Source: Ophioderma brevispina (Eukaryota > Echinodermata > Ophiuroidea > Amphilepidida > Ophiodermatidae). From it: a stretch of DNA of 64,000 bases. This document shows positions 46,374 through 57,615 of the stretch, piece after piece; within the stretch, counting starts at the first letter, position 1; the number at the start of each line of letters is the position of its first letter. The notes under the pieces are model-generated. The model did not search any database. It saw nothing but the letters and a program-made list of their open reading frames with translations, and was not told the origin of the DNA. A program made the translations under genes and the position numbers. The stretch is taken from positions 16,297 to 80,296 of the forward strand of contig JAMKCH010005473.1 of assembly GCA_023653785.1 (NCBI GenBank), given 5' to 3'.

Positions 46374-48160
46374 TAGGTTTTCCCGGTCAAATTCGTAATT
46401 ATTTCATTCAAATAAGTATTATATTCTTTCAATTTCGTGATGAATTTGATTGACTATTGATACACCGGTATCGATTTCCTACAAAATACAAACAGTTTCA
46501 TTTTCAGCCATTCGATTTCATTTTGGTGTATTTAACTTCGTTTTTAGGCATCGGAAATCATTTTTGTGCAAATAATTCATTTTGGTTCAATCAAATGAGT
46601 TTTTATTCAAGCATTTTTGTAATAAACGCAATGAGTGTGATCAAATGACATACAATTTCACCATTAATGTCGTCACGTAGCAACGTGAGCCTACTTATGT
46701 CTTCAGTTTCATTTCTGTTCATTCAATTTACATTATCGGGCATTCAATTTGATAAATGAACAATCTACACCAAACCTTCAGAAGCTATTGCTGTTTAATA
46801 AATCTTGAAATAATGTTTATACTGTAGAATAATTAGTTATTGGAAAAGAAACGATAATCAGCAAGTAACTACACTGCAAAAACTGGGTGTTAAAATTTTA
46901 ACACCAAGTCGGTGTCAAGTTTGTTGGTGTTAGTTTCCGGCGTTGGTGCATAATTTTAATTATGCTTTGTTAGAGGCAAGTAGTCACGATAGAAGCAAAA
47001 ATAACAAAATCAAACATTTTCTACTAAAATATCAGATGTTACAATTAATATAAATGTTAACACCAAAGTTTGGTGTTAATTAACAAGAGGGCGCGGTCCC
47101 GTATTGATTCCAGGAGAGTGTAAATCAACATCAGTGTCAAATTAACATCACGCAGTGTCATCTAACACCAAAATTTGTCTTCAAATAATACTAGCATGGT
47201 GGTATTTAACACCGAAATGGTGTAAATCTAACCCCAGTGGATGAAATCCCTATTGATCACAGGAAGGAGTTAAAATTAACTCCCATGGTGTTAAAGTTAA
47301 CACCCCAATTTTTGAGTGTAGGGTCATTATTAAAGGTCTTGTTTTCTTTTTGTTTAATACTTTTTTTTCTTGACGATTTATACAATTTATTCCATGTGCT
47401 TGTATCTTGTTTTTTCTTTGTTTATTATCTTCTCATGATTATCAAAAATTCCACTGCAGATTAAACATAAGAAATAGAGACATATCATGGTCATATATAT
47501 TTACTTTGTATATAATGTGGGGTGAGAAAAAATCAGCGACTTGCGCTTGTTGACAGTCTTGCCGGAAACAGAATAGGCCTACACAGCCATTACACCGTAA
47601 AACTATTAACTTCCCGGCCACAGTTTTTACAATGATGTGGTTTGAGATAAACTATATGTACCACATTGTAATAATGCGTACATAATCATATCTTTAATTA
47701 TTCAACCATGAACCTATTTTTATTGACTTTCAATATGGGTTGACATTATCTAAGTCCTTTCTAAGAAATATATTTGCTGGCAATTCCACGCCTATTGGTC
47801 CTCTCAATCACAAACCAAAAGGAATTGCCGTTCTTAAAAGATTGCAGCTGTTGTACATTTGAACGAACGAAAACGAATTCATTTGCACAAGCAACCACCT
47901 CAACATATCACGCTTGCTATTGAATACCTTATGTCCTAATTTCGTACCATTTCACGGAAATTGAATGAACATTTCTGGAAATCGGACAACCTTATTAGGC
48001 GATTTAATGCTCTACTCATTTAATCGCTTGAACGATTTGCGAAATTGGATTGAGTTATATGCAATTTGAAATATACTTTTTAGCGTGCGTTCAAATTGGC
48101 GCGAAATTGTATAACCCAAAAGTTAATTCGAATTACTTTTAAATTGACCGGGAAAACCTA
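46374..48160. mobile_element. 1.79-kb TA-flanked element, 'taggttttcccggtcaa' ends
   Basis: The termini are inverted: taggttttcccggtcaa at 46374 and its exact complement ending at 48160. TA is present on both outer sides. The uninterrupted first duplicate (46115-46297) shows the pre-insertion sequence 'ttataatacttaattagc' with a single TA, which defines both ends. TA duplication fits Tc1/mariner-like or other TA-targeting transposons. No transposase reading frame is visible, so it is non-autonomous. Another MITE (46872-47318) is nested within it. Confidence 0.85.
46872..47318. mobile_element. Nested MITE with 'cactgcaaaaa' ends
   Basis: The left end cactgcaaaaactgggtgtt faces the right end '...ttaacaccccaatttttgagtg', its near-complement, and TA flanks both sides. 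The interior has many 'ttaacacca' and 'ggtgttaa' words. It is about 447 bp and non-coding. It lies inside the 46374-48160 element, so it is the younger of the two. Confidence 0.75.
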
Positions 48161-48268
48161 TACTTAATTAGCATTTTGTAGCATTTGCAACTAATTATCA
48201 TCATCTCAGCTATTTTCATCACTATGAGCTAGTAAATTCTCAATTCCCTTGGCACAGTTCAGTAGCTT

Positions 48269-49016
48269 TCATTCTCCAATGTATTTAGAAAATACACCCC
48301 CTGGTTTTTGGGTACGATACATGATACACAGGATCACACAACGTCAGTTCATGTCAATGCATGTATAAGTATGTATGTGTAACTCCATGACTTATAAATG
48401 TTCGCTTTTTAAATTTGCATTACAAATTAATGAATGGCAAATTTATTCTAGTGCATTACATTTTTTTGTGTATGACAAATCAAATTTATAGTTTATTATT
48501 AAATTAGTCATGTTAATTAAAATAACAATTTGCAAGAAAATGATGTTTCCACGAACAGTTAAATATAAGTACACGTTAGTTGATTATTGTGTGATTATTC
48601 AATACGTTGTAAATTGTATCGCTGTCGACCTGGAACGTGATATTTTGTTTAACTCTTAAGTAAAGCAACTGTTTTAATTAAAGTTTTTGAAGTCCATTTT
48701 TCTCGGAATATTCAAATAATTGATTTGGTTGCCTATGCTGCTCTTAACATAGATAATAAAATATGACGAGCTTGAAGTCCATGGGCTATCAAAAATTTAT
48801 TATACTTGGAAAATAAAACTTTTAGTGCTTTTTGACATTTATATCTCCTCCTGTTACTGCAATGTTGGGTCCATTTCACAAAAAATAAAAAGGGGCATAA
48901 AATTGTGCAAATGTATTTTTGTACATTTTGGTGATAATACACTGCCATTTTACATTTTAAAATGAAAAGAATGAGTCGTATTTTACCAAGAGGTCACGTA
49001 GGAATTCTATTGCCAA
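48269..49016. other. AT-rich non-coding sequence
   Basis: I see no gene, splice-supported exon or clear repeat here. Confidence 0.5.
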
Positions 49017-49260
49017 CACTGCAAAACAGTGTTTAGAAACGTGGTGTAAATTAGTGTTTAGGTATTAAACATGTCAAATCTATAAATGCTTGGTTTCAAG
49101 TGTCTAAACACCCAATATCAAATGCCTACAAATGTTTAGAATTTAATAATGTTTACATATAATGTGTTTAGATATTAAACATATATTTAAAATGTTTAGA
49201 AACATGGTGCAAAATAGTGTTTAGAAAGGTGTTTAATTTCTAATCACTGTTTGTGCAGTG
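49017..49260. mobile_element. MITE with 'cactgcaaaacagtg' ends
   Basis: The left end cactgcaaaacagtgtttag is matched by the right end '...cactgtttgtgcagtg' in inverse orientation. The interior is made of 'tgtttag' and 'ttaaaca' words. It is about 244 bp. Its outer bases resemble the MITEs at 46872 and 57616. No target duplication is visible. Confidence 0.7.
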
Positions 49261-49908
49261 ACCGTTACAATTAAGGAAACCACCTGTTAATTTCTACGAT
49301 AAGCTTATAAATCTATAAAGATGCCATTCAGCATCACCCTGGAAAGCGTAAAAGAATCCTGAAAAGCCCCAACCCGGGCTGAAAATAACTAAAAATACTA
49401 ATTTTGGCAAGCATACATAAACCCTGAATTCATGCATCTCTGCAAAAATACGGACATTTATGTCTGAACAGGTAAGATCTACTAACCGATACAAGAAATT
49501 AATTTACAATACCATATTGGCCTTTTGGCAGGAAAATTCGAATTCAATTTATATGAAATACCTGTGAAATCTTATACAACCGCAATATGTACGCAACCCG
49601 ATCTAGCCAGAGGACATGTTTTTGTAAGAGAACATATTTGTAATATACGTATTCAAATTTTCCGCAGAATAAACGTCTACACATGACTCATTACATGTAC
49701 AAGGAATGTGTGAAAATATGAGACACATACGAGGTTATTTACGATGGTATTAAATGAATATCTTAATAAAAAATCAGTACTTTCAGTACGTGAATTTCGA
49801 CTTTATATCAAGAAATTTGTCCTCAATTAAAATTCCGTTTCAATGGTCAGGGTGACCGTTAACCTATATACCCAAAATTAAAGATAATGATACCAGAACT
49901 GAATACTA
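49261..49908. other. Non-coding sequence
   Basis: Nothing recognisable; no repeat or exon is supported. Confidence 0.5.
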
Positions 49909-50429
49909 GCATAATATTATAGTAGATTCAACCCATCGTGTCACCAGAGGAAAAGTTTTAGACAGCGTCGATTAGGTGGGAGAGGAGGGCAGAAAAAGAA
50001 AATATGTGGCCCGATCCACCTGTTTCGTGAAAGAACTAAGATAATCTGGCCTTTCATGTTGACATCATTTTCACAATGAGAGTGCAAAGACTTTTGTGAT
50101 CCTTCGTATCCAAAAAGCGGGTGCTCAAAAGTCAGTGACATTCAACTCACCTGTTACATTGAATACCACTGAAGCAAATACGATTAGTCAGAATGAGAGT
50201 AATGTATAGCTATAAATGCTATTATGTTGACGTGAATGCTTTCATAATTAAGCAAAAAAAAAAAAAATAAATTGATTTTCCCCTGCTATCAGACTACTCC
50301 GTTTCAATAGATTTAGCATGGAATTTTAATTTCATCCACTACACATGCCCCTCATCAGTGCTCTTTCAAAACCCATACCTTCAGAAAAGTACTAGAGGTG
50401 ACACGATGGTTGAATCTACTATAATATGC
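49909..50429. mobile_element. Inverted-repeat element of 0.52 kb
   Basis: The left terminus 'cataatattatagtagattc' followed by 'aacccatcgtgtcacc' is repeated in inverse orientation at 50396-50429 with one base missing. The arms are about 37 bp, with weaker complementarity beyond. There is no reading frame. A tRNA-like SINE remnant directly abuts its right end. Confidence 0.7.
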
Positions 50430-50545
50430 CGAAAGTTGTGGGCCACAGCCGGGCTCGAACTGACAAAACAGACTATCCAAAAGCAAAATCAATGATGTCT
50501 ATTGCTTTAAAGACCGCTGGGCCACGAGTATATGCTAGTTCAGTA
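50430..50545 (-). mobile_element. tRNA-derived SINE-like remnant
   Basis: On the minus strand an A-box-like 'tggcccagcggtc' and a B-box-like 'cagttcgagccc' are separated by about 60 nt. The spacing and the lack of a clear acceptor stem argue against a working tRNA gene. Confidence 0.4.
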
Positions 50546-52389
50546 GTCACGTTGAACAAAATAATCTCGTAAAACATCATTTTCTTTGTATGAAGTCAAT
50601 TATTTTTCAATGTTAGCAGTAAATGGCACATCATGAGGATAAATAGAAATCATGTACTAATTTTTACCAATATTCATTTCGTAATAAAGGTTGTAGTTCT
50701 GTGAGGCCGTTTGTTGAAGTTTCACATTTGCCACTAATAATCGTTATAAATGACCGTTTAGGCGACGAAAATAAAAAACCCTGTTTTAACACACGGCCGG
50801 TGGCCCGACCGAGAAACTCCTGATTTTTCAGTTTTGCAGAATTTTTTTTTTAGTTTTTCCAAAAATCATGTAAAATCAGCCTGTTTTTAGCCAAAATTTA
50901 TCAATTTTGGCAAATACATGCTATGCTTTTGTATTAAGAGTAGTTAAGCATTTGTTAAGGATAATCCCACCTATTGATTTTACTCGTCAAACACGCGTCA
51001 AACAAGGGAAGTTTGTTTCTGTTACTATACTCACGGTGTGTGTCGCTTGTATCAGGGATATTCTAATGTTTTTTGCTGTTTTTCTTGTTTTTCAGCTTGT
51101 TTTATTTAACATGTTTTAAAACTTGGTCTTAATAATTCAATGAGTTGAAGTGTTTTTCTGTTAACTGGATGTACTGCGGTTAATTTCAAACCTGGCTGTA
51201 TTTTCTTATGCGAACAGTTGACAAACTTGCCGAGGGGTGGTAAACTAGAAAAGCCCTTTTTGGAAATATCTTGTTAGATGTAGGTCTTGTAGATCACCGT
51301 TGTAGTATTCCGTTCGTGATCAGAAGAGAAACAAAAATGTTCCAATGTAAGGAAAACAATACAAAAGCTTGAACACTTCCAAGTATTGATATGAAAATCT
51401 GAAATGCCCGTTATTGATAAAATCCAAACCTCTAAAATTGAAAAAAAATATATATAGAACGACTTCTGGATTTGATAATATAAATAAAACGTTATGGTTT
51501 CAATCAAAATATTATAAAAAGTCTGCTTTAATAAGGAGGTGTCATATTTTAACAAGGACTAGTATCAGTAACAGCTAAGCCAATGCAGTGATGTACACAA
51601 ACAATTAAGAATACTGTGTGGCACTGCATGGGGTTTGTGGTCAATCAGGATTAATCTTGGCAGAAGGAAAAAAGTATGGGATGTTCAATTTTAAGGTAAC
51701 AGTAGCGTCTATAGCCACATCTTTGATGCTTGATGCTGTTTAGCAGAAAGAAGAACTTGTTTGAATGCAATTTCCAGGGATTGCAAGGTTTACAAGTGGT
51801 TTAATGTGGATAAATGGATAGTTAAATCTTGGGTGCTAGTCGCCCTTTGGAAGTGGCCATTTAGTAGATGTAATCCAAGGATGTTTCTATAGATTACTAG
51901 CCCTCTAGTGCAGTGTACCATGTAGGCACTGACATGTTGACTCTTGTGGGCATTTACAATTACAATATTGACGTTTTTTGGTGTATTGGGGGTGTTTTGG
52001 GTATAGGTAATAGGTTTTTTTAGACTTTAGAGGTGAATGAAATGTTATGTGAACATCTAAATAGGATGACTTGGAAGCCATGGGTATGGCCGCCTTTTCA
52101 CCGTAGCCAAATAATATCCCTCAGGACCCGAAACTTTAACCCACAGGACTATACCCCATCAACAATGCACTTTCATTGCTGATTGTTGGCATTTGTCCTG
52201 ACTCTGGCCCTACATCCGCTTCATTAATGATCTTTTAGGGGTTCTTACTCGCGTTCTACTTCGCATGTAGACGAGACAGGGACTGTAACCGTTACGATTT
52301 GTTTTGACAACGCGTATACTGAGGCATTGCCGCGAAAAGTATGATCGAAAGGATAGCATTAGACCGACCGTCTTGTCAAGGAAGCCTAA
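50546..52389. other. Non-coding sequence
   Basis: One GC-rich island 'cacggccggtggcccgaccg' is at about 50793. No gene or transposon end could be supported. Confidence 0.4.
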
Positions 52390-52870
52390 GGCCTTCTATT
52401 CCTACTACCAGGCATAGTCCCGCCAATCACGCGACACAAGCAACTGATTCCGAGAAAGCCATCCCATAAATTCACCAATCGTTCCTTGCCAAACTCATGT
52501 ACAAAATTCACATTGGTACTGGAATACATCATACCCAACCCAAATCCCTGCAGACTCATAATGTCCATCATTCCGGCCATTAGGAGTCAAAAAAGCTTGC
52601 TAGTGTTAGGCTCGCAGATGTTACAGCCATTCCAATAGTCCATACGTCTTACTTTCTATGAGGCCCATTTGACATCCATATCAGGACACCTGGTAGGATT
52701 CGCCTTAAACCATCACCAATGCCGACTTGCAGTAGCGGAAAAAGGACGCCTGAACTGAAGTTTAGAAACACCTTTACGACAAACACTTCGGCACCACAAG
52801 ATATATTAACCAGGCAATTTGAGTGACTTGATGGTTGTTGAACGAGTCTAGGTTAATAAACATGGGATCT
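52390..52870 (-). pseudogene. Possible monocarboxylate-transporter (SLC16-like) fossil
   Basis: On the minus strand, frames broken by stops show SSGVLFPLLQVGIGDG, then a region ending CNICEPNTSKLF, then LQGFGLGMMYSSTNVNFVHE followed by FGKER, and in another frame YGMAFSES. In SLC16 transporters a GxxxPxL segment is followed by a helix ending near SFxxSxxxLY, then GxGxGxxYxPSxxxVxxYFxKRRxLAxGxAxSGS. The order and spacing match loosely. No introns are evident, which would suit a processed copy. This is a pattern-level resemblance only. Confidence 0.35.
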
Positions 52871-53304
52871 TGAAAATGAGGAACAATCTTAATGAGTTTT
52901 TAAAATGGCTTGGGACAGGGACACCCACAACGACGATGAAGAATCAACGTCATCATCTTCATTGACACGTAGACTCAACTTGATGTGGTTTCATTCCGGT
53001 AGTGGACTTCTGCAACACGGTCTCAGAAGCACTCCTAAAAAGGAAATATGAAATACAGTAAGACTCCAAGAAGTACATGCTTCCCCTCCATCGAGAAAGC
53101 TTCTACAAACACCGGGTTAAAGGACCCAATATTGTGAGCCCAAATGATGATCCAATCATACAGAAACTCTTAGCCAAACCAAAAAGTCGGGTTGGAAATA
53201 CTCTACTAAAACAGCAAAGGACGTATTGTTAAAACCAAATCCGAGACCTGAAGGTTAAAAATTAGATGGCTACGGATATTTAGAAGAAATACATAAAGTG
53301 ATTA
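52871..53304. other. Non-coding sequence
   Basis: Nothing recognisable. Confidence 0.4.
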
Positions 53305-53580
53305 GGAACACACACACACACCACAACATACACACAACCACACCCACACAAACAACACATACACAATTAACCTACCTACCTACATACAAACAACGACATA
53401 AATACACCTGATACATGACACACACAACATACATTACATACATACATTCAGTACATACACTGAAATACATACCAACAACATACATCTTACATACTACCTA
53501 CATACATACAATACAACTACATACATACATTACAGACATAATACATACATACATACATAAATACTTACATACATAACCAT
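53305..53580. repeat. (CA)n and (ACAT)n microsatellite
   Basis: Imperfect 'cacacacac' gives way to 'acatacatacat' over about 270 bp. Confidence 0.9.
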
Positions 53581-54149
53581 AATTTCAAGTATTTTATACT
53601 ACATTCCACAGTAATATAAACAAAAGGAGTTATATACAAGCTATTATAGTAAGCCAATACATAATCAAAACGGAGGAAGGAAAAAAAGGGACGGTGGTTG
53701 ACAGTCATTAGGCAATGAACAACGCACACTCGGCAAGTTAAGCATGTCATTAGTCAGAAAAAAAAAAACAAAAACGATAGTCGCGTGTTTTCCAGACAAT
53801 GTTGGACCCAATGGCTGCACTGACCCCAAGGGATTGGCGATCATTGCCCTTACAACCGTCTGTTGGTAAAACCCAAATTTGTAATCCAGACGTCACTCTT
53901 TTGTGGACGGTAACCAAGACTACCAACAATTAAGACGATCGTCTTACATGAATATGGGGGGGTGGCAACGGTTGGTGGCAACATTAATGAGTTCATTGAG
54001 AGCGGGGTGTTGTAGCAATGTGTCACAAAGGCATCATTACGGACAAGATATTTTCAACGATTGACTGATTTCAGTGCTTCTGGCGATACAATGAAGAGAT
54101 CGGGTTTACTATGGGGATTGAATTGAAAATCTGTCTGACTGTCCAGAAA
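53581..54149. other. Non-coding sequence
   Basis: An A-run at 53759-53768 is the only evident landmark. Confidence 0.4.
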
Positions 54150-54715
54150 ACAAGGGGTGATTCCCCTTCAAAACCAAAACCAGTCGTTCCGTTGCTGGGC
54201 GCTGACATTTTGAAATTATTGCCGGCAATAATTATAGTTGGGTGCTTGTAACACACATAATGTCAATTCGATACAAACGATCCGCCAAAAATATCAGTTG
54301 TTGGATTTGTTGGATGCTACTGGGTGGTTAATTTTGTCCTGACCCATGGCCACACAGCGAAGGAACTGACATAGTCGTCGTCTGATTTTAAATAAAGACT
54401 CTAAAGGAATTACAATTGCCCCTAAGCGCGCATTGCGTATGACGAAAAAAGAGTATCGAGACAATAATTCCAGGTGCCACTATATTAACACATGGCAACC
54501 TCAACACATACCTCAATTTGTATCAATACCGATTAGTGTTATATTCAAAGCGGCAACCACAGTATGTGGAAGATGCGAAGGAAGCGGAAGGCAGCCATTT
54601 GCTTTCTATTGTTGGTTATTCTATGTTTTCTGTTTGTGGTCGGCCAAAACATGCGAGACGATGAATTCTAAAGATTACGTAAGCGTTTGCCTCTCTGCTC
54701 TAAAACCTCTTGGTC
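54150..54715 (+). repeat. Dispersed 0.55-kb segment, second copy (partner at 11468-12010)
   Basis: Same orientation and extent as the 11.5-kb copy. It carries the putative coding exon 54564-54678 near its 3' end; the 410 bp before the ATG are as conserved as the exon itself. Confidence 0.75.
54564..54678 (+). CDS. Possible first coding exon with signal-anchor, unknown gene
   Basis: The frame starts MWKMRRKRKAAICFLLLVIL, continues CFLFVVGQNMRDDEF, and meets TAA; a good donor (ac|gtaagc) follows seven bases after that stop. A short basic N-terminus plus about 17 hydrophobic residues is the classic shape of a signal peptide or a type II membrane anchor. In the 11.9-kb copy one extra T in 'gaatttctaaag' keeps the frame open (DEFLKIT), so a one-base loss here may be an error. 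It could begin a secreted or Golgi protein, or another receptor subunit. No downstream exon is recognised, so the gene is not named. Confidence 0.4.
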
Positions 54716-55955
54716 CAGAAGGTTCACCTGTAAGGGGTGGTAACTGAAAACATCGAAATGGGGGTGTTGTATCTTAATTACATCATCTGTAATTGTTGTC
54801 AAACTATGCGGTCCATTAACGGGCAACCCGTAAACTGTTTTTAAATTGCATGCACCCCATGAGAAACAGTATCTGAAGGGTTGTTACAAATTACGACAAG
54901 TTTTGGGGATAAGGTTGGGGGTAGTGGGTAGTACCTATGCAGGAGGGAGTTACACTCTAGGAGTTGCAGACGAGATTTGAATATGACATTACAAGATCAT
55001 CACTCAAAGAGAAAAATGCACAAAATAGTTGACGATATAGAATGGTCGCAACTAGTTCTAAATACACGGACTTGTGATTGAGATTCATAAGTCTATTGAT
55101 ACGTTTTGATAAATGAACTTGTTTCAAGTGAGCGGATAAAGCCGAGTGTGAACGAAAACCAATTGGAATACCCTATCCTGATCAAACTAAACTAAGGCAT
55201 ACAACGGTCATTATGATTACTCGCGCTTCAAATTCTCGGGTATGCAAGTTCGATAAATTCACCCAAATTGATGTAGGCCAGTTGGACTTGCCTCTTTTAA
55301 TAATTGAATTATAGCCTTTCTCTTATTCAGATGCAGTTGGAAGGAAAAGACGGAGCGCTATGCTTATCTTGTGTGTCATCAGAGTTTAAACACGGAAGCA
55401 CAAAAAAAAAAAGGACAATTCTTGACCACACATACAAGGATGTTGGCTCTTAAAATACCTAAACCTCCGTTACTGGAGGAATAAACATTTTTAATAGACC
55501 TGTTGGATGATGGTTTATCTGCATCCAGTCACGCCACTATTTCACAATGCCATCCTCCGTGCTCCAAAAGTGTCTTTAAAGGGATAAGTAAGATTATAGA
55601 AATTAGAAAATTCAACTGGAAAATGCCATATCATTAATGGATTGCAATTCGCAGCTATGGAAGAGGCGCGCTTGATTAACCTTTTCAAGCACTTCGTTGA
55701 AATCATTAAACAATGGTAGAGAGCTGAGACACAGCAGCCTTTCATTCTAAAACTGAGGTCGTAACCCAAAATAAGTATACTTGCATACTTTTGCCTAATT
55801 TGGGACGGGCACAGGTTTGAATGTATTGTATATGTTGTTACTAGTCCACGTTACTATATCTCTTACTCAAATGCGTTACCAGACCCTGGACCATGCAGGG
55901 GGCACATTTTCTATGTTTAACTTCCATCCCTGTGTTATTATAAAAGCATAGAGTT
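54716..55955. other. Non-coding sequence
   Basis: The minus strand from 55769 to 55542 is open for 75 codons (Cys- and Leu-rich) but is not recognised; it may be part of the LINE relic that follows. Nothing else is seen. Confidence 0.35.
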
Positions 55956-56200
55956 TTAATCACACCTGTCAGAGTTGTTTGGTTCGTTGACAGTGCATAT
56001 TGCTACGTCATCAGCATAACCCTGTACAGGATTTGGCACAGAAATGACGTTAGTGTCTCCCATCAACCACCTCAACCAAATATCAATCCCTTGTTCAAAA
56101 ACAATGACAGAGAACGGGCACCCTTGTATTATACCTCTCTGTCTGTGTATGAACATACATACATACATATTCAAGGTGGTTATACAAAGGTATATGCCAC
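55956..56200 (-). pseudogene. LINE reverse transcriptase fragment (YADD)
   Basis: On the minus strand the frame reads RQRGIIQGCPFSVIVFEQGI, then DIWLRWLMGDTNV, then VQGYADDVAI. This is the RT core with the RGxxQGCPxS block and the YADD catalytic motif in correct order. Upstream the frame is not RT-like, so only a piece remains. It belongs to a non-LTR retrotransposon, probably the same family as the endonuclease fragment at 56349-56798. Confidence 0.75.
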
Positions 56201-56348
56201 CAAAGCAGCAAATAGAACATGATAGAATAATACATGAACAACATCGTGGGAAATGACAGCGGAGAAACAAACTTAATGATCTTTGATAAGTCTGTAACGA
56301 GTTCTCCATATAAAATTGGTTCCGATCACAGCACTGACTGAAACATAC

Positions 56349-56798
56349 TTAGCAATGACTTTGGCAACTCTGTGGGGGGGGGGGGGGTCCAAGTTTTATT
56401 AGACCCCGACAGAAGCGATAGTGCACATGACCAAGTGACCCAATCACGAAGACGAGGATTTTGCAATCAAATCCACAAATATTGAGTAAGTCACAAAGAG
56501 GTCCATACTTTTGAAATTTGGGATTATAACATTCCTCGACGAAGGCGTCAAAAGGACATGAAACTTCTAATATGAAGCATTTCATATGCTCATGATCAAT
56601 CAGAAATAATTCCGGTTTCCTAGCCTGGATGTTCTGAAATATGTCGGCGAATTGAACCTCATCATCGTCGTCCATAATTATAGTAGGATTTTTTATTCCT
56701 GTCAGTTCATTAAAAGTTTTTGGGGCGTGTCGACGATTACATTCGTTTTGAAAGGTTGTATGCTTTACCCAATCAGTACAATAGAAATTTGATGTCAC
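56349..56798 (-). pseudogene. LINE restriction-like endonuclease fragment
   Basis: The minus frame contains RKPELFLIDHEHMKCFILEV, then SCPFDAFVEECYNPKFQKYG and, after further residues, VFVIGSLGHVHYRF. D...E-V-S-C-P-F-D-A-F followed by KYxPLCD and GSLGxVHxRF is the C-terminal PD-(D/E)xK nuclease of R2/R4/Dong/Hero-type LINEs. It ends in a G-run on the plus strand (56374-56386). The frame of about 150 codons is open, but it lies upstream (on its own strand) of the RT fragment, opposite to the normal order. Confidence 0.75.
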
Positions 56799-57347
56799 GA
56801 TACCGGAATAAGATTAAGGCCATAATTAAAAAAATCCCTTTTCTCACGAAGAAAATATTACAAGGCAATGCACTGAATAAATTCCAAACACCAAACTTGA
56901 ATAAACACTGAAGCCTTCAACATAAGAAAATGATACGAATAAGTAATTATTACGCACCAAAATTCTTTTACGTCACTAAGGAATATTAGAAAATTTGATA
57001 CGTTTACATTCATTCGTCTTGTTCCAGAAATAATATTTGACAACTTGGTCCAATCATTTAAGTATTTTAGAGTTTTGGTCACTCGTAACAAACTACAATA
57101 TTTACGTGGCCTAATCCTCCTCTTCACCCAGCCTCGATGTTCATGACATTTTATCCGTTCTTTGATTGACACCAAACAAAGGAATCGATAACGTGTCTCA
57201 GACTTACGACAATTTATTCAATTGAATCTGGTATGAAGCCTTTACATATTCGATACAAAAAAATCATGTAAAGTGGGTTAAAGCATCCTATTCTGTTGAA
57301 CAATGTTGAGCATTTCAGCTGTTTATACGGCTTTTTAGTTTTTGATC
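56799..57347. other. Sequence between LINE fragments, nothing recognised
   Basis: A minus-strand frame (57175-56858) starts SIKERIKCHEHRGWVKRRIR but matches no family I know. It may be part of the LINE relic. Confidence 0.3.
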
Positions 57348-57614
57348 TCAACACATCCCTTCCAAATGAGTTTGTACCATGGACAATATGCGTTTACTGA
57401 CAGGAATAAAAAAAATCAGACTATAATCACTTGAGATAACATTTACAAGGTAGATCCTTGGAGGTAGGTTATACTTCTTGATTTCATTTTCAAGTAACTT
57501 TACAATATGTCTTGCAGTGTAGTTGTTTTGAAATTCCACGCAGCCATTTGCTACATGTGATATAGTATCAAAAGGGTTATTGTAAAGTGGGCAAGACTTG
57601 TCTTGCCCATACAT
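57348..57614 (-). pseudogene. LINE zinc-knuckle (CCHC-like) fragment
   Basis: The minus frame reads MYGQDKSCPLYNNPFDTISH, then VANGCVEFQNNYTARHIVKL. In R2/Hero-type LINEs a C-x2-C-x-H-x-C knuckle, with ET/DTxxHVLxGCxxxQxxYxxRHxxV around it, lies between RT and endonuclease. The second Cys is Tyr here (CPLY), so the knuckle is broken. It abuts a MITE at 57616. Confidence 0.65.
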
Positions 57615-57615
57615 A

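Larger units (their letters stand above)
46115..48268. repeat. Tandem 0.18-kb duplication, second copy split by a transposon
   Basis: Copy one is 46115-46297. Copy two is 46298-46373 continued at 48161-48268. Shared words include 'aaattaaaatta(a/g)ttatgcac', 'tacttaattagcattttgta' and 'ctcaattcccttggcac'. The break in copy two is exactly at a TA dinucleotide. Confidence 0.85.
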
